Positions 1 to 8,841 of a stretch of 19,214 bases of DNA are shown here, piece after piece (the stretch's first letter is position 1; each line of letters opens with the position of its first letter). A program made the translations under genes and the position numbers. The notes below the pieces were generated by a model. It saw only the letters and a list, made by a program, of their open reading frames with translations. It had not been told where the DNA came from and ran no database searches. The stretch comes from Patescibacteria group bacterium (GTDB lineage: Bacteria; Patescibacteria; UBA1384; CAILIB01), in the NCBI GenBank assembly GCA_020696955.1, contig JAJFBK010000001.1, positions 1 to 19,214 of the forward strand, read 5' to 3'.

Positions 1-522
1 ATGCATGACGAAGGTATCGAGTTGGGCGTTACGAGCCAGACTCTCATGAGGCAAATCGAGATCACCGGAAAGCAGATGCTTTTCTTGGCTCAAAAACAAC
101 CAAAGCGTCTGCTGGGCATTTTTGCCTTCGACAAGCAGTTATTGCCTGAAATGGTGGGAACTGTGAAAGAGCTTTCCGAGAATGGAATCGGTATTACCCT
201 GCTTACTACCCAGAAAAAACGAATTGCCAAGGGTATCGCCGACCAGATAGGAATACGAGACGTACGGAGCGAGCTTAGCAAAGAAGATAAGTCCCTGTTG
301 CTGGCTTCTTTGCAGCAAGAACATGTTGAGGCGGCAACCGTGCATAACTTGCAAACCTTGTCTCTGATAGGTGAAAGCCGTCTTCCTATTCTTATAAGTT
401 CTCGTCGGAACCCTACCGTTCCGGTTAATCTCACGGCGCTGGGTGACATATCTGCCGTAGTCCAAGAATCCAGGCAGGCAATGGCAAGAGCCAGAAAACG
501 GTTCTTTTGGAGTAAGATATAA
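1..522 (+). CDS. Degenerate P-type ATPase-like HAD domain protein, C-terminal part
   Basis: The 173 readable residues match the end of the N domain, the P domain and the approach to the final membrane helices of a heavy-metal P-type ATPase. The segment around residues 37-95 (GIFAFDKQLLPE, then a helix, then TLLTTQ, then an EDK motif at 95-97) follows the family pattern. The catalytic signatures are lost: the usual TGD motif reads TTQ (about 68-70) and the hinge GDGxND reads HNLQTL (about 115-120). The protein stops at FFWSKI, where a P-type ATPase would enter its last membrane helices. It is therefore likely a non-catalytic HAD remnant or pseudoenzyme. An ATG lies exactly at base 1, but family alignment suggests more protein upstream, so treat it as 5'-partial. 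It lies 17 bases before pgi on the same strand. Family assignment is moderate; the function is unknown. Confidence 0.6.
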   Translation: MHDEGIELGVTSQTLMRQIEITGKQMLFLAQKQPKRLLGIFAFDKQLLPEMVGTVKELSENGIGITLLTTQKKRIAKGIADQIGIRDVRSELSKEDKSLLLASLQQEHVEAATVHNLQTLSLIGESRLPILISSRRNPTVPVNLTALGDISAVVQESRQAMARARKRFFWSKI

Positions 523-539
523 GAAACTAACTTTTTATC

Positions 540-1931
540 ATGAGCCTGAAATTCGATTACGAATACTGTCTTGAGAACGCTACGGGAGACGGGAACCTTT
601 CTTACGAAGACGTGCATGATCAGGCGCAGGCATTTTTGCCTTGGTATAACCAGGTGCAGCAGGCCAAACAGGCGGGGGAACTAGGCTTTGCCAAACTGCC
701 TTATCAAGGTGATGACCAGCTTGGAGCCGTGCAAGGACTAGCAGATGAAGTCCGAAACCAGTTCAAAAACGTAATAGTAGTGGGAATCGGCGGATCCGAT
801 CTTGGAGCCAGAGCCGTACACCGGGCCTTAAATCACCAGTTCTTCAATCTTTCTGAAGAGAGGCGAAATGGTGCTCCCCGTCTTTTTTTCCTGGGAGACA
901 CTACTGACCCAGTAGCCATCCAGGAAGTGCTGGACGTGGTGGATCTTTCAGAGACTGCCGTCATTGTTATTTCCAAATCAGGAAATACCGTGGAACAGAT
1001 GAGCACCTTCGTATATCTTCGCTCCTTGCTCATTGAGAAGGTGGGTGAAGAAGCTCATCGTTCTCATATGATTATTCTGACTGATGCGGCCAAAGGCGCT
1101 TTACGAGATATCGTAAATAAGGAGGGATACCGAAGCTTGCCAGTTCCTGAAGAAGTCGGCGGCCGTTTTTCGGTTTTCACTGAGGTTGGGCTATTTCCGC
1201 TGGCCATTGTCGGAATTGACATCAGGGGGCTTTTGAAAGGCGCCGCTGACATGGACAAGCATGACTCTGAACATCTGCCAGAGTACAATATGCCGGCTCT
1301 CTTTGCCCTGCTCCAATGTCTCTACTATAAGCGTGGCAAGCATATCTCAGTTTTCATGCCGTATTCCTACTCACTTCGAGAGGTGGGATTCTGGTTTCGC
1401 CAGTTGTGGGCAGAAAGTCTGGGCAAGGAGCATGATTTGGATGGAAATGAGCTGCAGGTGGGGCCTACTCCTATTGCCGCTGTTGGTCCCACTGACCAGC
1501 ACTCCCAGGTTCAGCTTTATATGGAAGGCCCTGCTGACAAGATCTTTACGTTTCTTACGATTGAAAATCCAGGCACTAACGCCACCCTGCCTTCAGCCTA
1601 TGAAGATATGGAAGGCGTTCATTACCTGAAAGGTCATGACTTTGCTGAGATTTTGGCAGCCGAGCAAAAAAGCACTGCCTATGCGCTGGTTGCCGCCGGA
1701 CGTCCAAGCGGGCTTATTAGCCTTGAGCGTCTTGATGCTTATCATCTTGGCCAACTCTTTTACTTTTTGGAACTTGCAACTACCTATGCTGGCGCTATCT
1801 TTAATATTGATGCCTTCGACCAGCCAGGAGTTGAGACCGGTAAAAAGTATATGTACGGCCTACTTGGCCGAGCTGGGTTTGAAGATATGAAAGTTCCAGA
1901 AAAAACTAATAGTTACATAATCAACTCTTAA
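540..1931 (+). CDS. pgi: Glucose-6-phosphate isomerase
   Basis: Interconverts glucose-6-phosphate and fructose-6-phosphate in the cytoplasm, in glycolysis and gluconeogenesis. The 463 residues match the shorter bacterial Pgi form. Visible signatures are GIGGSDLG at 82-89 and SKSGNT at 145-150 (sugar-phosphate binding SIS folds), GGRFSVFT at 207-214, LWAESLGK at 289-296 (catalytic Glu), TDQHSQ at 318-323 (ring-opening His) and ETGKKY near the C-terminus (catalytic Lys). All catalytic positions appear present. The start ATG has no Shine-Dalgarno. It follows the ATPase-like gene by 17 bases and precedes the small membrane protein by one base, so the three are probably co-transcribed from a promoter left of the window. 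Confidence 0.97.
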   Translation: MSLKFDYEYCLENATGDGNLSYEDVHDQAQAFLPWYNQVQQAKQAGELGFAKLPYQGDDQLGAVQGLADEVRNQFKNVIVVGIGGSDLGARAVHRALNHQFFNLSEERRNGAPRLFFLGDTTDPVAIQEVLDVVDLSETAVIVISKSGNTVEQMSTFVYLRSLLIEKVGEEAHRSHMIILTDAAKGALRDIVNKEGYRSLPVPEEVGGRFSVFTEVGLFPLAIVGIDIRGLLKGAADMDKHDSEHLPEYNMPALFALLQCLYYKRGKHISVFMPYSYSLREVGFWFRQLWAESLGKEHDLDGNELQVGPTPIAAVGPTDQHSQVQLYMEGPADKIFTFLTIENPGTNATLPSAYEDMEGVHYLKGHDFAEILAAEQKSTAYALVAAGRPSGLISLERLDAYHLGQLFYFLELATTYAGAIFNIDAFDQPGVETGKKYMYGLLGRAGFEDMKVPEKTNSYIINS

Positions 1932-1932
1932 T

Positions 1933-2289
1933 ATGCTTATCATTCGCTGGTTTTTAAACGCGCTTGCTCTTTTGGTTGTGGCTAATATCGTTCCTGGTTT
2001 CCAGGTTGATTCCCTGGGGTGGGCTTTGGTTGCTGCCTTGGTTCTTGGAATTGCCAACGTAACTATCAAGCCGATTCTTGTCATTTTAAGTTTGCCGATT
2101 ACTATCCTGACGCTAGGACTCTTCACCTTTGTGATCAATGCCCTCGTGCTGCTGGGGGTTGCCGGGATCCTGGAAGGGTTCTCGATCGACGGGTTTGGGG
2201 CCGCCTTGCTTGCGACTCTTGTACTGACGATTATCAGCTGGGGGATTAATGCCCTTCTCAGTCCGTCAAAAGGCCAACCAGCTTCTTAG
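1933..2289 (+). CDS. Small membrane protein of the phage_holin_4 (YvlD-like) family
   Basis: A 118-residue, very hydrophobic protein with about four membrane segments (roughly 4-20, 27-52, 55-80 and 87-110). Short polar turns carry the family-like patterns PGFQVD, ANVTIKPIL and GFSIDGFG. This matches the family named phage_holin_4_2 or YvlD. Most members are ordinary chromosomal membrane proteins rather than phage lysis proteins, and no phage gene is nearby, so a holin role is not implied. Its ATG lies one base after the pgi stop codon and has no Shine-Dalgarno, which suggests translation coupled to pgi. The molecular function is unknown. Confidence 0.85.
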   Translation: MLIIRWFLNALALLVVANIVPGFQVDSLGWALVAALVLGIANVTIKPILVILSLPITILTLGLFTFVINALVLLGVAGILEGFSIDGFGAALLATLVLTIISWGINALLSPSKGQPAS

Positions 2290-2315
2290 ATTGCCTAGGA
2301 AATTGTACGAAATAT

Positions 2316-2331
2316 CCTAGACACGTCTAGG
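2316..2331. repeat. 16-bp dyad (CCTAGAC-AC-GTCTAGG)
   Basis: Perfect 7-bp arms around a 2-bp centre, so it is more like a protein-binding palindrome than an RNA hairpin. It lies 27 bases after the membrane protein gene and 52 bases before the -35 box of the next gene. A half-related CCTAGG lies at 2294-2299. An operator is possible but the binding protein is unknown. Confidence 0.5.
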
Positions 2332-2383
2332 TTGTCGTGTCATACTCAGCTTAGGTTTTCCGTTGGCTTTTTGCCATGCAACA

Positions 2384-2412
2384 TTGACAATATCGATGAT
2401 TTGTGCTATAGT
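2384..2412 (+). promoter_or_regulatory. Near-consensus extended -10 promoter
   Basis: A perfect -35 TTGACA (2384-2389), a 17-bp spacer and a -10 TATAGT (2407-2412) preceded by TGC, an extended -10. Predicted transcription start is near 2419, giving a short leader of about 26 bases to the ATG at 2445. It is the best sigma-70-type promoter in the window. Confidence 0.85.
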
Positions 2413-2432
2413 AGCGCCAATCATCGTACTTG

Positions 2433-2437
2433 AGGAG
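2433..2437 (+). promoter_or_regulatory. Shine-Dalgarno fixing the start at 2445
   Basis: AGGAG with a 7-base spacer to the ATG at 2445. An in-frame TTG at 2430 overlaps this element, so the ATG is preferred. This is one of only two clear Shine-Dalgarno sequences in the window. Confidence 0.8.
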
Positions 2438-2444
2438 AGATATT

Positions 2445-3020
2445 ATGAAGAGGAATACTGTTTTACTGGTAACGAATGTGTTTTGTTGGGCCTTGGTGAT
2501 GTGGGGATCCTTTGGCGGTTCCCAGCAGCAACCGGCTCAGGTACAAGCACAGACAGCCGGCGGTGAAGGAAATACGGTTAGCCAGTTCATGGCTGCACGT
2601 GCCGAGACCAACCGGACCACTGCATTTGCCGTTTGCCAAAATGGCAAATGCGAGGATGTTCCTCTGGTGGTTGCAGCCAACAGCTGCTCTATCGGGGTTC
2701 GGAAGAATATGTTAATTCTGGCTAATGACGTTGGTCAGAAAATAAGTGCTGGGGACGCTCTTCAGCTGAGCGTAACTGCTCAAAAGAATGGTGAATCCAC
2801 ATCACTTATTAATGTAACCGTTGCTTCGGTAACAAAGCGGGTTCGCCCATTCTCCACTCCCCAGGGAGCTCAGTTTGTACTTCCGGATCTGCGGTCCGAA
2901 GTCGTGGTTGGCGGCGAAACCAATTACTCGGCAGTGACGTATCATGTCACTGTCAACGAAGCGGAAACGCTTCAAAGGCATGCAGGTGACTTTATCACCA
3001 AGATACAGGTTAATCGGTAA
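2445..3020 (+). CDS. Exported protein of unknown function, 191 aa
   Basis: No family recognised. Residues 1-25 are a basic start followed by a hydrophobic stretch ending in small residues (MKRNTVLLVTNVFCWALVMW), a signal peptide or N-terminal anchor. A Gln/Ala-rich linker follows. The mature part has two nearby cysteines (CQNGKC) and a third (NSCSIG), and then looks like mixed beta structure with alternating hydrophobic residues. The last third (VVGGETNYSAVTYHVTVNEAE) is the most domain-like part. The start is set by a good Shine-Dalgarno. The gene stands alone: a strong promoter in front and an intrinsic terminator directly behind suggest abundant independent expression. A structural or surface role is inference only. 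Confidence 0.8.
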   Translation: MKRNTVLLVTNVFCWALVMWGSFGGSQQQPAQVQAQTAGGEGNTVSQFMAARAETNRTTAFAVCQNGKCEDVPLVVAANSCSIGVRKNMLILANDVGQKISAGDALQLSVTAQKNGESTSLINVTVASVTKRVRPFSTPQGAQFVLPDLRSEVVVGGETNYSAVTYHVTVNEAETLQRHAGDFITKIQVNR

Positions 3021-3042
3021 CGGTTTCTCTTGTATTGGTCTG

Positions 3043-3072
3043 AAGGTAGGAGATTTTTCTCCTACCTTTTTT
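3043..3072 (+). terminator. Rho-independent terminator
   Basis: An 11-bp perfect stem (3043-3053 with 3058-3068), a TTTT loop and a following T-run broken only by one G. It lies 22 bases after the stop of the exported protein gene and separates it from the large gene that follows. Confidence 0.92.
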
Positions 3073-3083
3073 GTTTTGGCATG

Positions 3084-3092
3084 TGGTAAAAT
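3084..3092 (+). promoter_or_regulatory. Extended -10 element abutting the start codon
   Basis: TGG-TAAAAT, with the -10 hexamer at 3087-3092, no good -35 (the region is the preceding terminator) and seven bases to the ATG at 3100. Transcription would begin at or within a base of that ATG, predicting a leaderless mRNA. Confidence 0.5.
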
Positions 3093-3099
3093 AAGTGTA

Positions 3100-6000
3100 A
3101 TGAAAAAAATCACTACGCTTTTCCGAAAACACACCCATGATCGGGCCATGACTCGGAGTTTGTGGTATCGAAAATGGCATACGAAAACTGTTGGCGAAAC
3201 CCTTCTTGCTCGGATTTCCCCTCGATCACTTCATCATATCCCGGCCCATCTTCCAGTTCATGTAGGCACTGCTACGACAGCTTTTGCCGTAGCTGCAAAG
3301 CTCGCACTCTCAGCCTACATAGCGGTTGCTCTTCCGTTCTTTGGTATTTCCTCGGCCTATGCGGCGGCTCAAACATGGACTTCCAGCGCTGATTGGGAGA
3401 CCTGGTCACATACCGACACATCAACCGATATCCTGCCTGGTAGCGTCACCCTGCGCGGTACGGGACAATCTGGGTATGTTGTTTTAAAGACAGAGTTAAT
3501 GCCTTCTGAGCGCTACCAAATGTCGGGGATAGTCGATCCTTCAGACGGAAAGGCGTATCTCTTTGGTGGTGAACAAGCGGATGGCGGAGCTCCAGATTTT
3601 GGAAGAAGCGGTCAAATCGTGGAGCATAATCCTGTAACAAACTCGATTTCTGCCCATGCTACAGCTCTTCCAAGCGTACGAAGAAATACGGCGTCAGTCT
3701 GGAATGCTGGCACTGATACCGCCTATGTCTTTGGAGGAGAAAATGCAGGAGGACACCTTGATCAGATTTTAGAATTTGACCCAAGTGACGGTTCTCTCGC
3801 TACAAAAACAGGAACTCTTACGGATCCCGTTGAAGGTTCGGCGGCTGTATGGAACCCAAACACTGACACGGCTTTTATAATAGGAGGTGCGCTTGGCGGT
3901 GGAGTATATTCCGATAAGATTATGGAATACGATCCCGATACGGATGCAGTAACCGATAGGTCTACGGCCCTTCCTGCTACCATGGAACGACCATCTGCGG
4001 TATGGAATACCACTACCAATACCATTTTTATTTTTCATGGTACTTCTATATATGAATATAATCCTGCCACTGAGTCCCTTACTACGAAAACCACGGTTCT
4101 GCCAGCCGGCGTAGGCAAGGGAACTGCGGTATGGAATCCTCTTACCGGCACTACCTTTATATTTGGAGGGTATAACTCCGGTCAGCTCTCAAGTATTTAC
4201 GAGTATGACTTTACGGCTGGAACCCTCACCGCAAAAACGGAAACGATACCTGGAGGATTCTGGCAAGGCGCAGCAGTCTGGAACTCGCAAACAGCCACAT
4301 TTTTCCTTTATGGAAGCGGAGGCAACGGCTCTTCATTCTATGATGAGATTCATGAGTATGACCCGGCAGGAAAGCTTGAAGTTACAGCCACGCTTAGTCT
4401 TTCCGATGCATTGATTAGTACCGATATCTCTCCGGATGGAACCTTTGCCTACGTTACAAGTACTGCGGCAAATACGGTCCGCAGGATCCGTACGTCAGAT
4501 AACACAGTGACAGCCACTATTTCTGTAACTGGAGCCATGGCGGTCAGAATTTCTCCAGACGGAACCTTTGCCTACGTTACTTCTTCAGGCAGTAGCAATG
4601 TTTATCGGATCCGTACGTCGGACAATACGGTGACAGCTACAATCACTGCTTCAGGGAGTGCCACCACCACTTTCTTCCCAGGAGCGACAAACATTGATTT
4701 TTCTCCCGACGGAACCTTTGCCTACGCAGGAGCAGTTACTGGGGAGCTCAGCCGCATACGAACCAGTGACGATGTGGTTGAGGCTACGATTAGCATTCCT
4801 CATACTAATTTTGCGCTAGGCATTAATGATATTGACATTGCTCCAAGCGGCACCTTTGCTTACGTTGCAATTGATGGGGTGGTCTACCGAGTCACCGTTG
4901 CGGATGGGTCGATGAGTAAGGTGACGGCTAACTCTCCGGGCAGTACGGGGTACGTGAATGTAGAAATTGCTCCCGATAGCTCTTTTGCTTATCTAAGTAA
5001 TAGTACTATCTATGAATCCCTTACCCGTATGGATACTTCCAATAATGCTACGACTGACACGACATGGAATTATCCTGGCGGGTATCGGCCTATCAAGTTT
5101 GGAAGCACTAGCAGTCAAATTTATACTTCCCGACCCGATAATAATGCGTTTAGCATCGTAAAGACTTCTAATCGAGAAATTAGAGGCGTGGTAACTCCGG
5201 CAAGCAATGTTCGCTTCATTGCGGTTGCACCTGATGAAAGCTTCTTTTATTTACAAGGACAAACAGCCGGCTCACTTTACCGGGTTGAACGTTCTCTTCA
5301 TACTGCCTATGTTCCTTCTGGACAAGCTACTTTTACATATACGCCTCAGGGTGGCCAAACAAATACCTGGGGAACCGCTACGCCAACTAGTAACCTGCCT
5401 GCCAACACCACTCTTTCCTTAGAATATTCACAGAACGGATCGTCCTGGACCTCGACTTTGGCCTCGGTTCCGGCTAGTGAGACCCTTTATGTTAAGGCGT
5501 CACTAGCAACTTCAAATTCGGCCGTTACGCCTTCGCTGGGAGCGCTGCAAATCTCTTACGATCCAGTGGTGGTGGGAATTGAGGACATTTCACCTGATGG
5601 GGGTGAATCATTTCTAATCGGTACAGGCACTGGTTCTGTTTCCCAAGTTCCTATTTCTTGGACTTCGGGAGGAGGCGATCATATTCATCTGCAATATTCA
5701 ACTAATTCCGGAAGTAGTTGGACCGATATATCAGGAGCTACTTCGCTTAGTGCGGTTACCCAGTCATACAACTGGACTCCGCCTGCAGGAATGAAATCGA
5801 CCACGGTTCGGGTAAAGGCAATCTTAGAGGATGCCAGCAATGGGTCACTGGATGAGGTTTCTTCGGCTGCCGATTTCACTGTTCATTCCAACGTCACTCC
5901 AACCGTCTCGCTTGATGCTCCTTTGGATTCCGCCTCGGTTACGGCTGGAAGCGTGCAGTTCACAGCCGATATTGCTGATACTGACACGGAAGACACGAAT

Positions 6001-6576
6001 ACTGCGGACTTCCAGCTAGCCACGGACAGTGGCTTCAACACTATCGTGGATTCCGTGACTGCCCAGTCTGTTACCATGGGCTCGGGAAGTGGAGAATTCT
6101 CCCACTCGTTTTCTCTGAATCCAGTTTCTACCACTACGTATTACTGGAGAGTGCGGACCACTGATGGCCACGGTGCAGTTTCGGCCTGGGCAACGACGCG
6201 CACGTTTACCATTACCGTGGCTGACCCTAATCAGGATCCAGCAGCTTCTGGGTTAGGACCGGCTGGGTACATAGATGGTTCCAGGAAAAATGACGATACT
6301 CCTTCTTTGACTTTTTCTCTTACAGATCCTGATCTGTCTGATACTGTGCGTTATCAAATTCAAATTGATACCAGCACGGCGTTTGACGATATCATCGTTG
6401 ATTTTACTTCCGGACTTCAAGCTCAAGGTGATGCAGCCTTTCAAGTGGGGCAAGCGGCAGGAAGTGGAACGTATGCAGTGGGCAGCCAAGGACAAACGCT
6501 CCCGGACGGCCCCTATTACTGGAGAGTAAAAGTTATTGATGAGAACGGTGGCCAATCTGCTTGGGTGAGGCCTTAA
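3100..6576 (+). CDS. Large exported double beta-propeller protein with Ig/FN3-like domains, 1158 aa
   Basis: The start is placed at ATG 3100 because the reading frame further upstream runs through the terminator and into the previous gene. Order of parts: a basic 58-residue N-terminal extension; a hydrophobic segment at about 59-88 ending in SAYA-A, a likely signal-peptidase site; a jelly-roll-like start; about six Kelch-type repeats (roughly 130-425) with repeated AVWN, FGG and EYDP motifs; about seven YVTN-type repeats (roughly 425-730) with SPDGTFAYVTS motifs; then Ig/FN3-like modules (roughly 750-1158), two of them containing YYWRV. Such proteins sit at the cell surface and usually bind protein or glycan partners; the partner is unknown. 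The C-terminus ends ten residues after the second WRVK motif, where the preceding copy continues with another beta strand, so it may be truncated. Monocistronic. Confidence 0.85.
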   Translation: MKKITTLFRKHTHDRAMTRSLWYRKWHTKTVGETLLARISPRSLHHIPAHLPVHVGTATTAFAVAAKLALSAYIAVALPFFGISSAYAAAQTWTSSADWETWSHTDTSTDILPGSVTLRGTGQSGYVVLKTELMPSERYQMSGIVDPSDGKAYLFGGEQADGGAPDFGRSGQIVEHNPVTNSISAHATALPSVRRNTASVWNAGTDTAYVFGGENAGGHLDQILEFDPSDGSLATKTGTLTDPVEGSAAVWNPNTDTAFIIGGALGGGVYSDKIMEYDPDTDAVTDRSTALPATMERPSAVWNTTTNTIFIFHGTSIYEYNPATESLTTKTTVLPAGVGKGTAVWNPLTGTTFIFGGYNSGQLSSIYEYDFTAGTLTAKTETIPGGFWQGAAVWNSQTATFFLYGSGGNGSSFYDEIHEYDPAGKLEVTATLSLSDALISTDISPDGTFAYVTSTAANTVRRIRTSDNTVTATISVTGAMAVRISPDGTFAYVTSSGSSNVYRIRTSDNTVTATITASGSATTTFFPGATNIDFSPDGTFAYAGAVTGELSRIRTSDDVVEATISIPHTNFALGINDIDIAPSGTFAYVAIDGVVYRVTVADGSMSKVTANSPGSTGYVNVEIAPDSSFAYLSNSTIYESLTRMDTSNNATTDTTWNYPGGYRPIKFGSTSSQIYTSRPDNNAFSIVKTSNREIRGVVTPASNVRFIAVAPDESFFYLQGQTAGSLYRVERSLHTAYVPSGQATFTYTPQGGQTNTWGTATPTSNLPANTTLSLEYSQNGSSWTSTLASVPASETLYVKASLATSNSAVTPSLGALQISYDPVVVGIEDISPDGGESFLIGTGTGSVSQVPISWTSGGGDHIHLQYSTNSGSSWTDISGATSLSAVTQSYNWTPPAGMKSTTVRVKAILEDASNGSLDEVSSAADFTVHSNVTPTVSLDAPLDSASVTAGSVQFTADIADTDTEDTNTADFQLATDSGFNTIVDSVTAQSVTMGSGSGEFSHSFSLNPVSTTTYYWRVRTTDGHGAVSAWATTRTFTITVADPNQDPAASGLGPAGYIDGSRKNDDTPSLTFSLTDPDLSDTVRYQIQIDTSTAFDDIIVDFTSGLQAQGDAAFQVGQAAGSGTYAVGSQGQTLPDGPYYWRVKVIDENGGQSAWVRP
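4438..4726 (+). repeat. DNA-level repeats within the YVTN propeller blades
   Basis: The 16-mer GGAACCTTTGCCTACG occurs three times (4438-4453, 4561-4576, 4711-4726), spaced 123 and 150 bp. The first two copies are also followed by a nearly identical block starting GGATCCGTACGTC. Identity at synonymous sites suggests recent duplication of blades. Confidence 0.8.
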
Positions 6577-6583
6577 GATTTTA

Positions 6584-6616
6584 ATAAAAATGACCTCACC
6601 CGTGAAGGTGAGGTCA
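6584..6616 (-). terminator. Intrinsic terminator for the pseudopilin-like gene
   Basis: A 10-bp perfect stem (6591-6600 with 6607-6616) and a 6-base loop. Read on the minus strand it is followed by ATTTTTATT, the T-run of a terminator, 53 bases after the minus-strand gene ends. On the plus strand no T-run follows, so any stop of the large gene's transcript here would be less efficient. Confidence 0.8.
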
Positions 6617-6669
6617 AGTAAGTGGCAAAACGAGTGTATTGCCAGGAATGGCATCCTTTATCCTATGGT

Positions 6670-7302
6670 TTAGGATGGAGGATTATCTTCAGCTATGGTA
6701 TAGAGCCAAAGATTAGCGGTTAAGTAATCTTTCCTATTCCATTTCACATGGCCATCGGCCCAGAGGACGTTTGCTCCTTCAAGGTGTCGTTTAGAGACAA
6801 TGTTTAGGTTGTCATCGACAGCGGCTGTAGCAGGGATTGGCGGTGGAACGAAAAACTTTTCGCCGTCTACTACCATGATTGTTCTAGTAGGGTCCGGTAC
6901 TGCTGATTCGCTAACAGCGTAATCGGCAGCTCCCAGTCCTTGCGGCTCGTTGTTTATAAAGATGCCATTATAGGCATACGGGTCATCGACTGTGGCTACC
7001 TCGGTGGGACACCGAAATATTTGCCTGCTTTTTATGTGTGGCTGAAGGATCTCGCTCCATTTGACCATGCTGGTCGTGTCCAAAACGCCTTTGTACGAAC
7101 CGGGGTACTTAGCGTCATAGTCTTGGGTATACATTTGTATTGCGATGCCAAACTGGCGCATGTTACTCATACAAGAAGCTCGTCTCGCGTTTTCACGTGC
7201 CCTAGAATATACAGGAAAAATCATGCTGGCCAAGATTGAGATAATCGCAATGACCACCAACAGTTCTATGAGGGTGAACCCCTTCCGTCTTCTCATTCTC
7301 AT
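6670..7302 (-). CDS. Pseudopilin-like protein with prepilin leader and H-X9-DG motif (DUF1559-like)
   Basis: The 210 residues begin with a short basic leader and a type IV prepilin signal, RKG^[12 protein letters not shown], with cleavage after Gly8 and Glu13 at position +5. Next come a 20-residue hydrophobic helix and the motif [18 protein letters not shown]. Cysteines stand at 44 and 98. Near the C-terminus H173-x9-D183-G184 forms the H-X9-DG motif typical of prepilin-like proteins in Armatimonadota, Planctomycetota and relatives. The start is ATG 7302, with AAAGGA five bases before it; a GTG at 7329 is upstream of that Shine-Dalgarno. It should need a prepilin peptidase (not in the window) and would sit in the membrane or a pseudopilus. 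It has its own promoter and terminator, so acts as a single gene. Confidence 0.85.
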   Translation of the reverse strand: MRMRRRKGFTLIELLVVIAIISILASMIFPVYSRARENARRASCMSNMRQFGIAIQMYTQDYDAKYPGSYKGVLDTTSMVKWSEILQPHIKSRQIFRCPTEVATVDDPYAYNGIFINNEPQGLGAADYAVSESAVPDPTRTIMVVDGEKFFVPPPIPATAAVDDNLNIVSKRHLEGANVLWADGHVKWNRKDYLTANLWLYTIAEDNPPS

Positions 7303-7307
7303 GAGTG

Positions 7308-7313
7308 TCCTTT
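7308..7313 (-). promoter_or_regulatory. Shine-Dalgarno fixing the pseudopilin start
   Basis: AAAGGA on the minus strand, five bases before ATG 7302-7300. It favours this start over the GTG at 7329. Confidence 0.75.
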
Positions 7314-7331
7314 GTAAAGCTTCACCCACCT

Positions 7332-7347
7332 AAATGCTTGAGCATTT
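7332..7347. repeat. 16-bp dyad in the pseudopilin leader (AAATGCT-TG-AGCATTT)
   Basis: Perfect 7-bp arms with a 2-bp centre, the same geometry as the dyad at 2316-2331 but a different sequence. It lies in the predicted 5' leader, about 30 bases downstream of the predicted transcription start. An operator is possible. Confidence 0.45.
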
Positions 7348-7382
7348 TGGTTGCTTGCGGGATTTTTTAGTTAAGCACCGAC

Positions 7383-7411
7383 AGTATGCAGCTAAAATCC
7401 TAAAAAGTCAA
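7383..7411 (-). promoter_or_regulatory. Promoter of the pseudopilin-like gene
   Basis: Minus strand: -35 TTGACT (7411-7406), 17-bp spacer, -10 CATACT (7388-7383). Predicted start near 7376 gives a leader of about 74 bases. It is divergent from the eno promoter about 80 bp away. Confidence 0.65.
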
Positions 7412-7491
7412 TCCTTTAAGCCCTTTTCGCATTACGGCACACTGGTCTGGGGATCCTGTAATCAATAAGATTGAAATAAGTATTTTACACC

Positions 7492-7520
7492 TTGAGTAAC
7501 CTGGCCCATTCGGCTAAAGT
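7492..7520 (+). promoter_or_regulatory. Promoter of eno-gpmI
   Basis: -35 TTGAGT (7492-7497), 17-bp spacer, -10 TAAAGT (7515-7520). Predicted start is near 7527, after the first in-frame ATG (7523), which supports translation from ATG 7550. Confidence 0.65.
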
Positions 7521-7522
7521 AG

Positions 7523-8839
<1,317 letters not shown>

Positions 8840-8841
8840 CT

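Noticed and set aside
1933..2289. The small membrane protein as evidence of a prophage
   Set aside because: The family name includes holin, but these are common chromosomal proteins and no phage gene lies nearby.
2944..3099. Upstream extension of the large exported protein to 2944
   Set aside because: It would overlap the end of the preceding gene by 77 bases and run through an intrinsic terminator. ATG 3100 has a fitting -10 and precedes a basic N-terminus.
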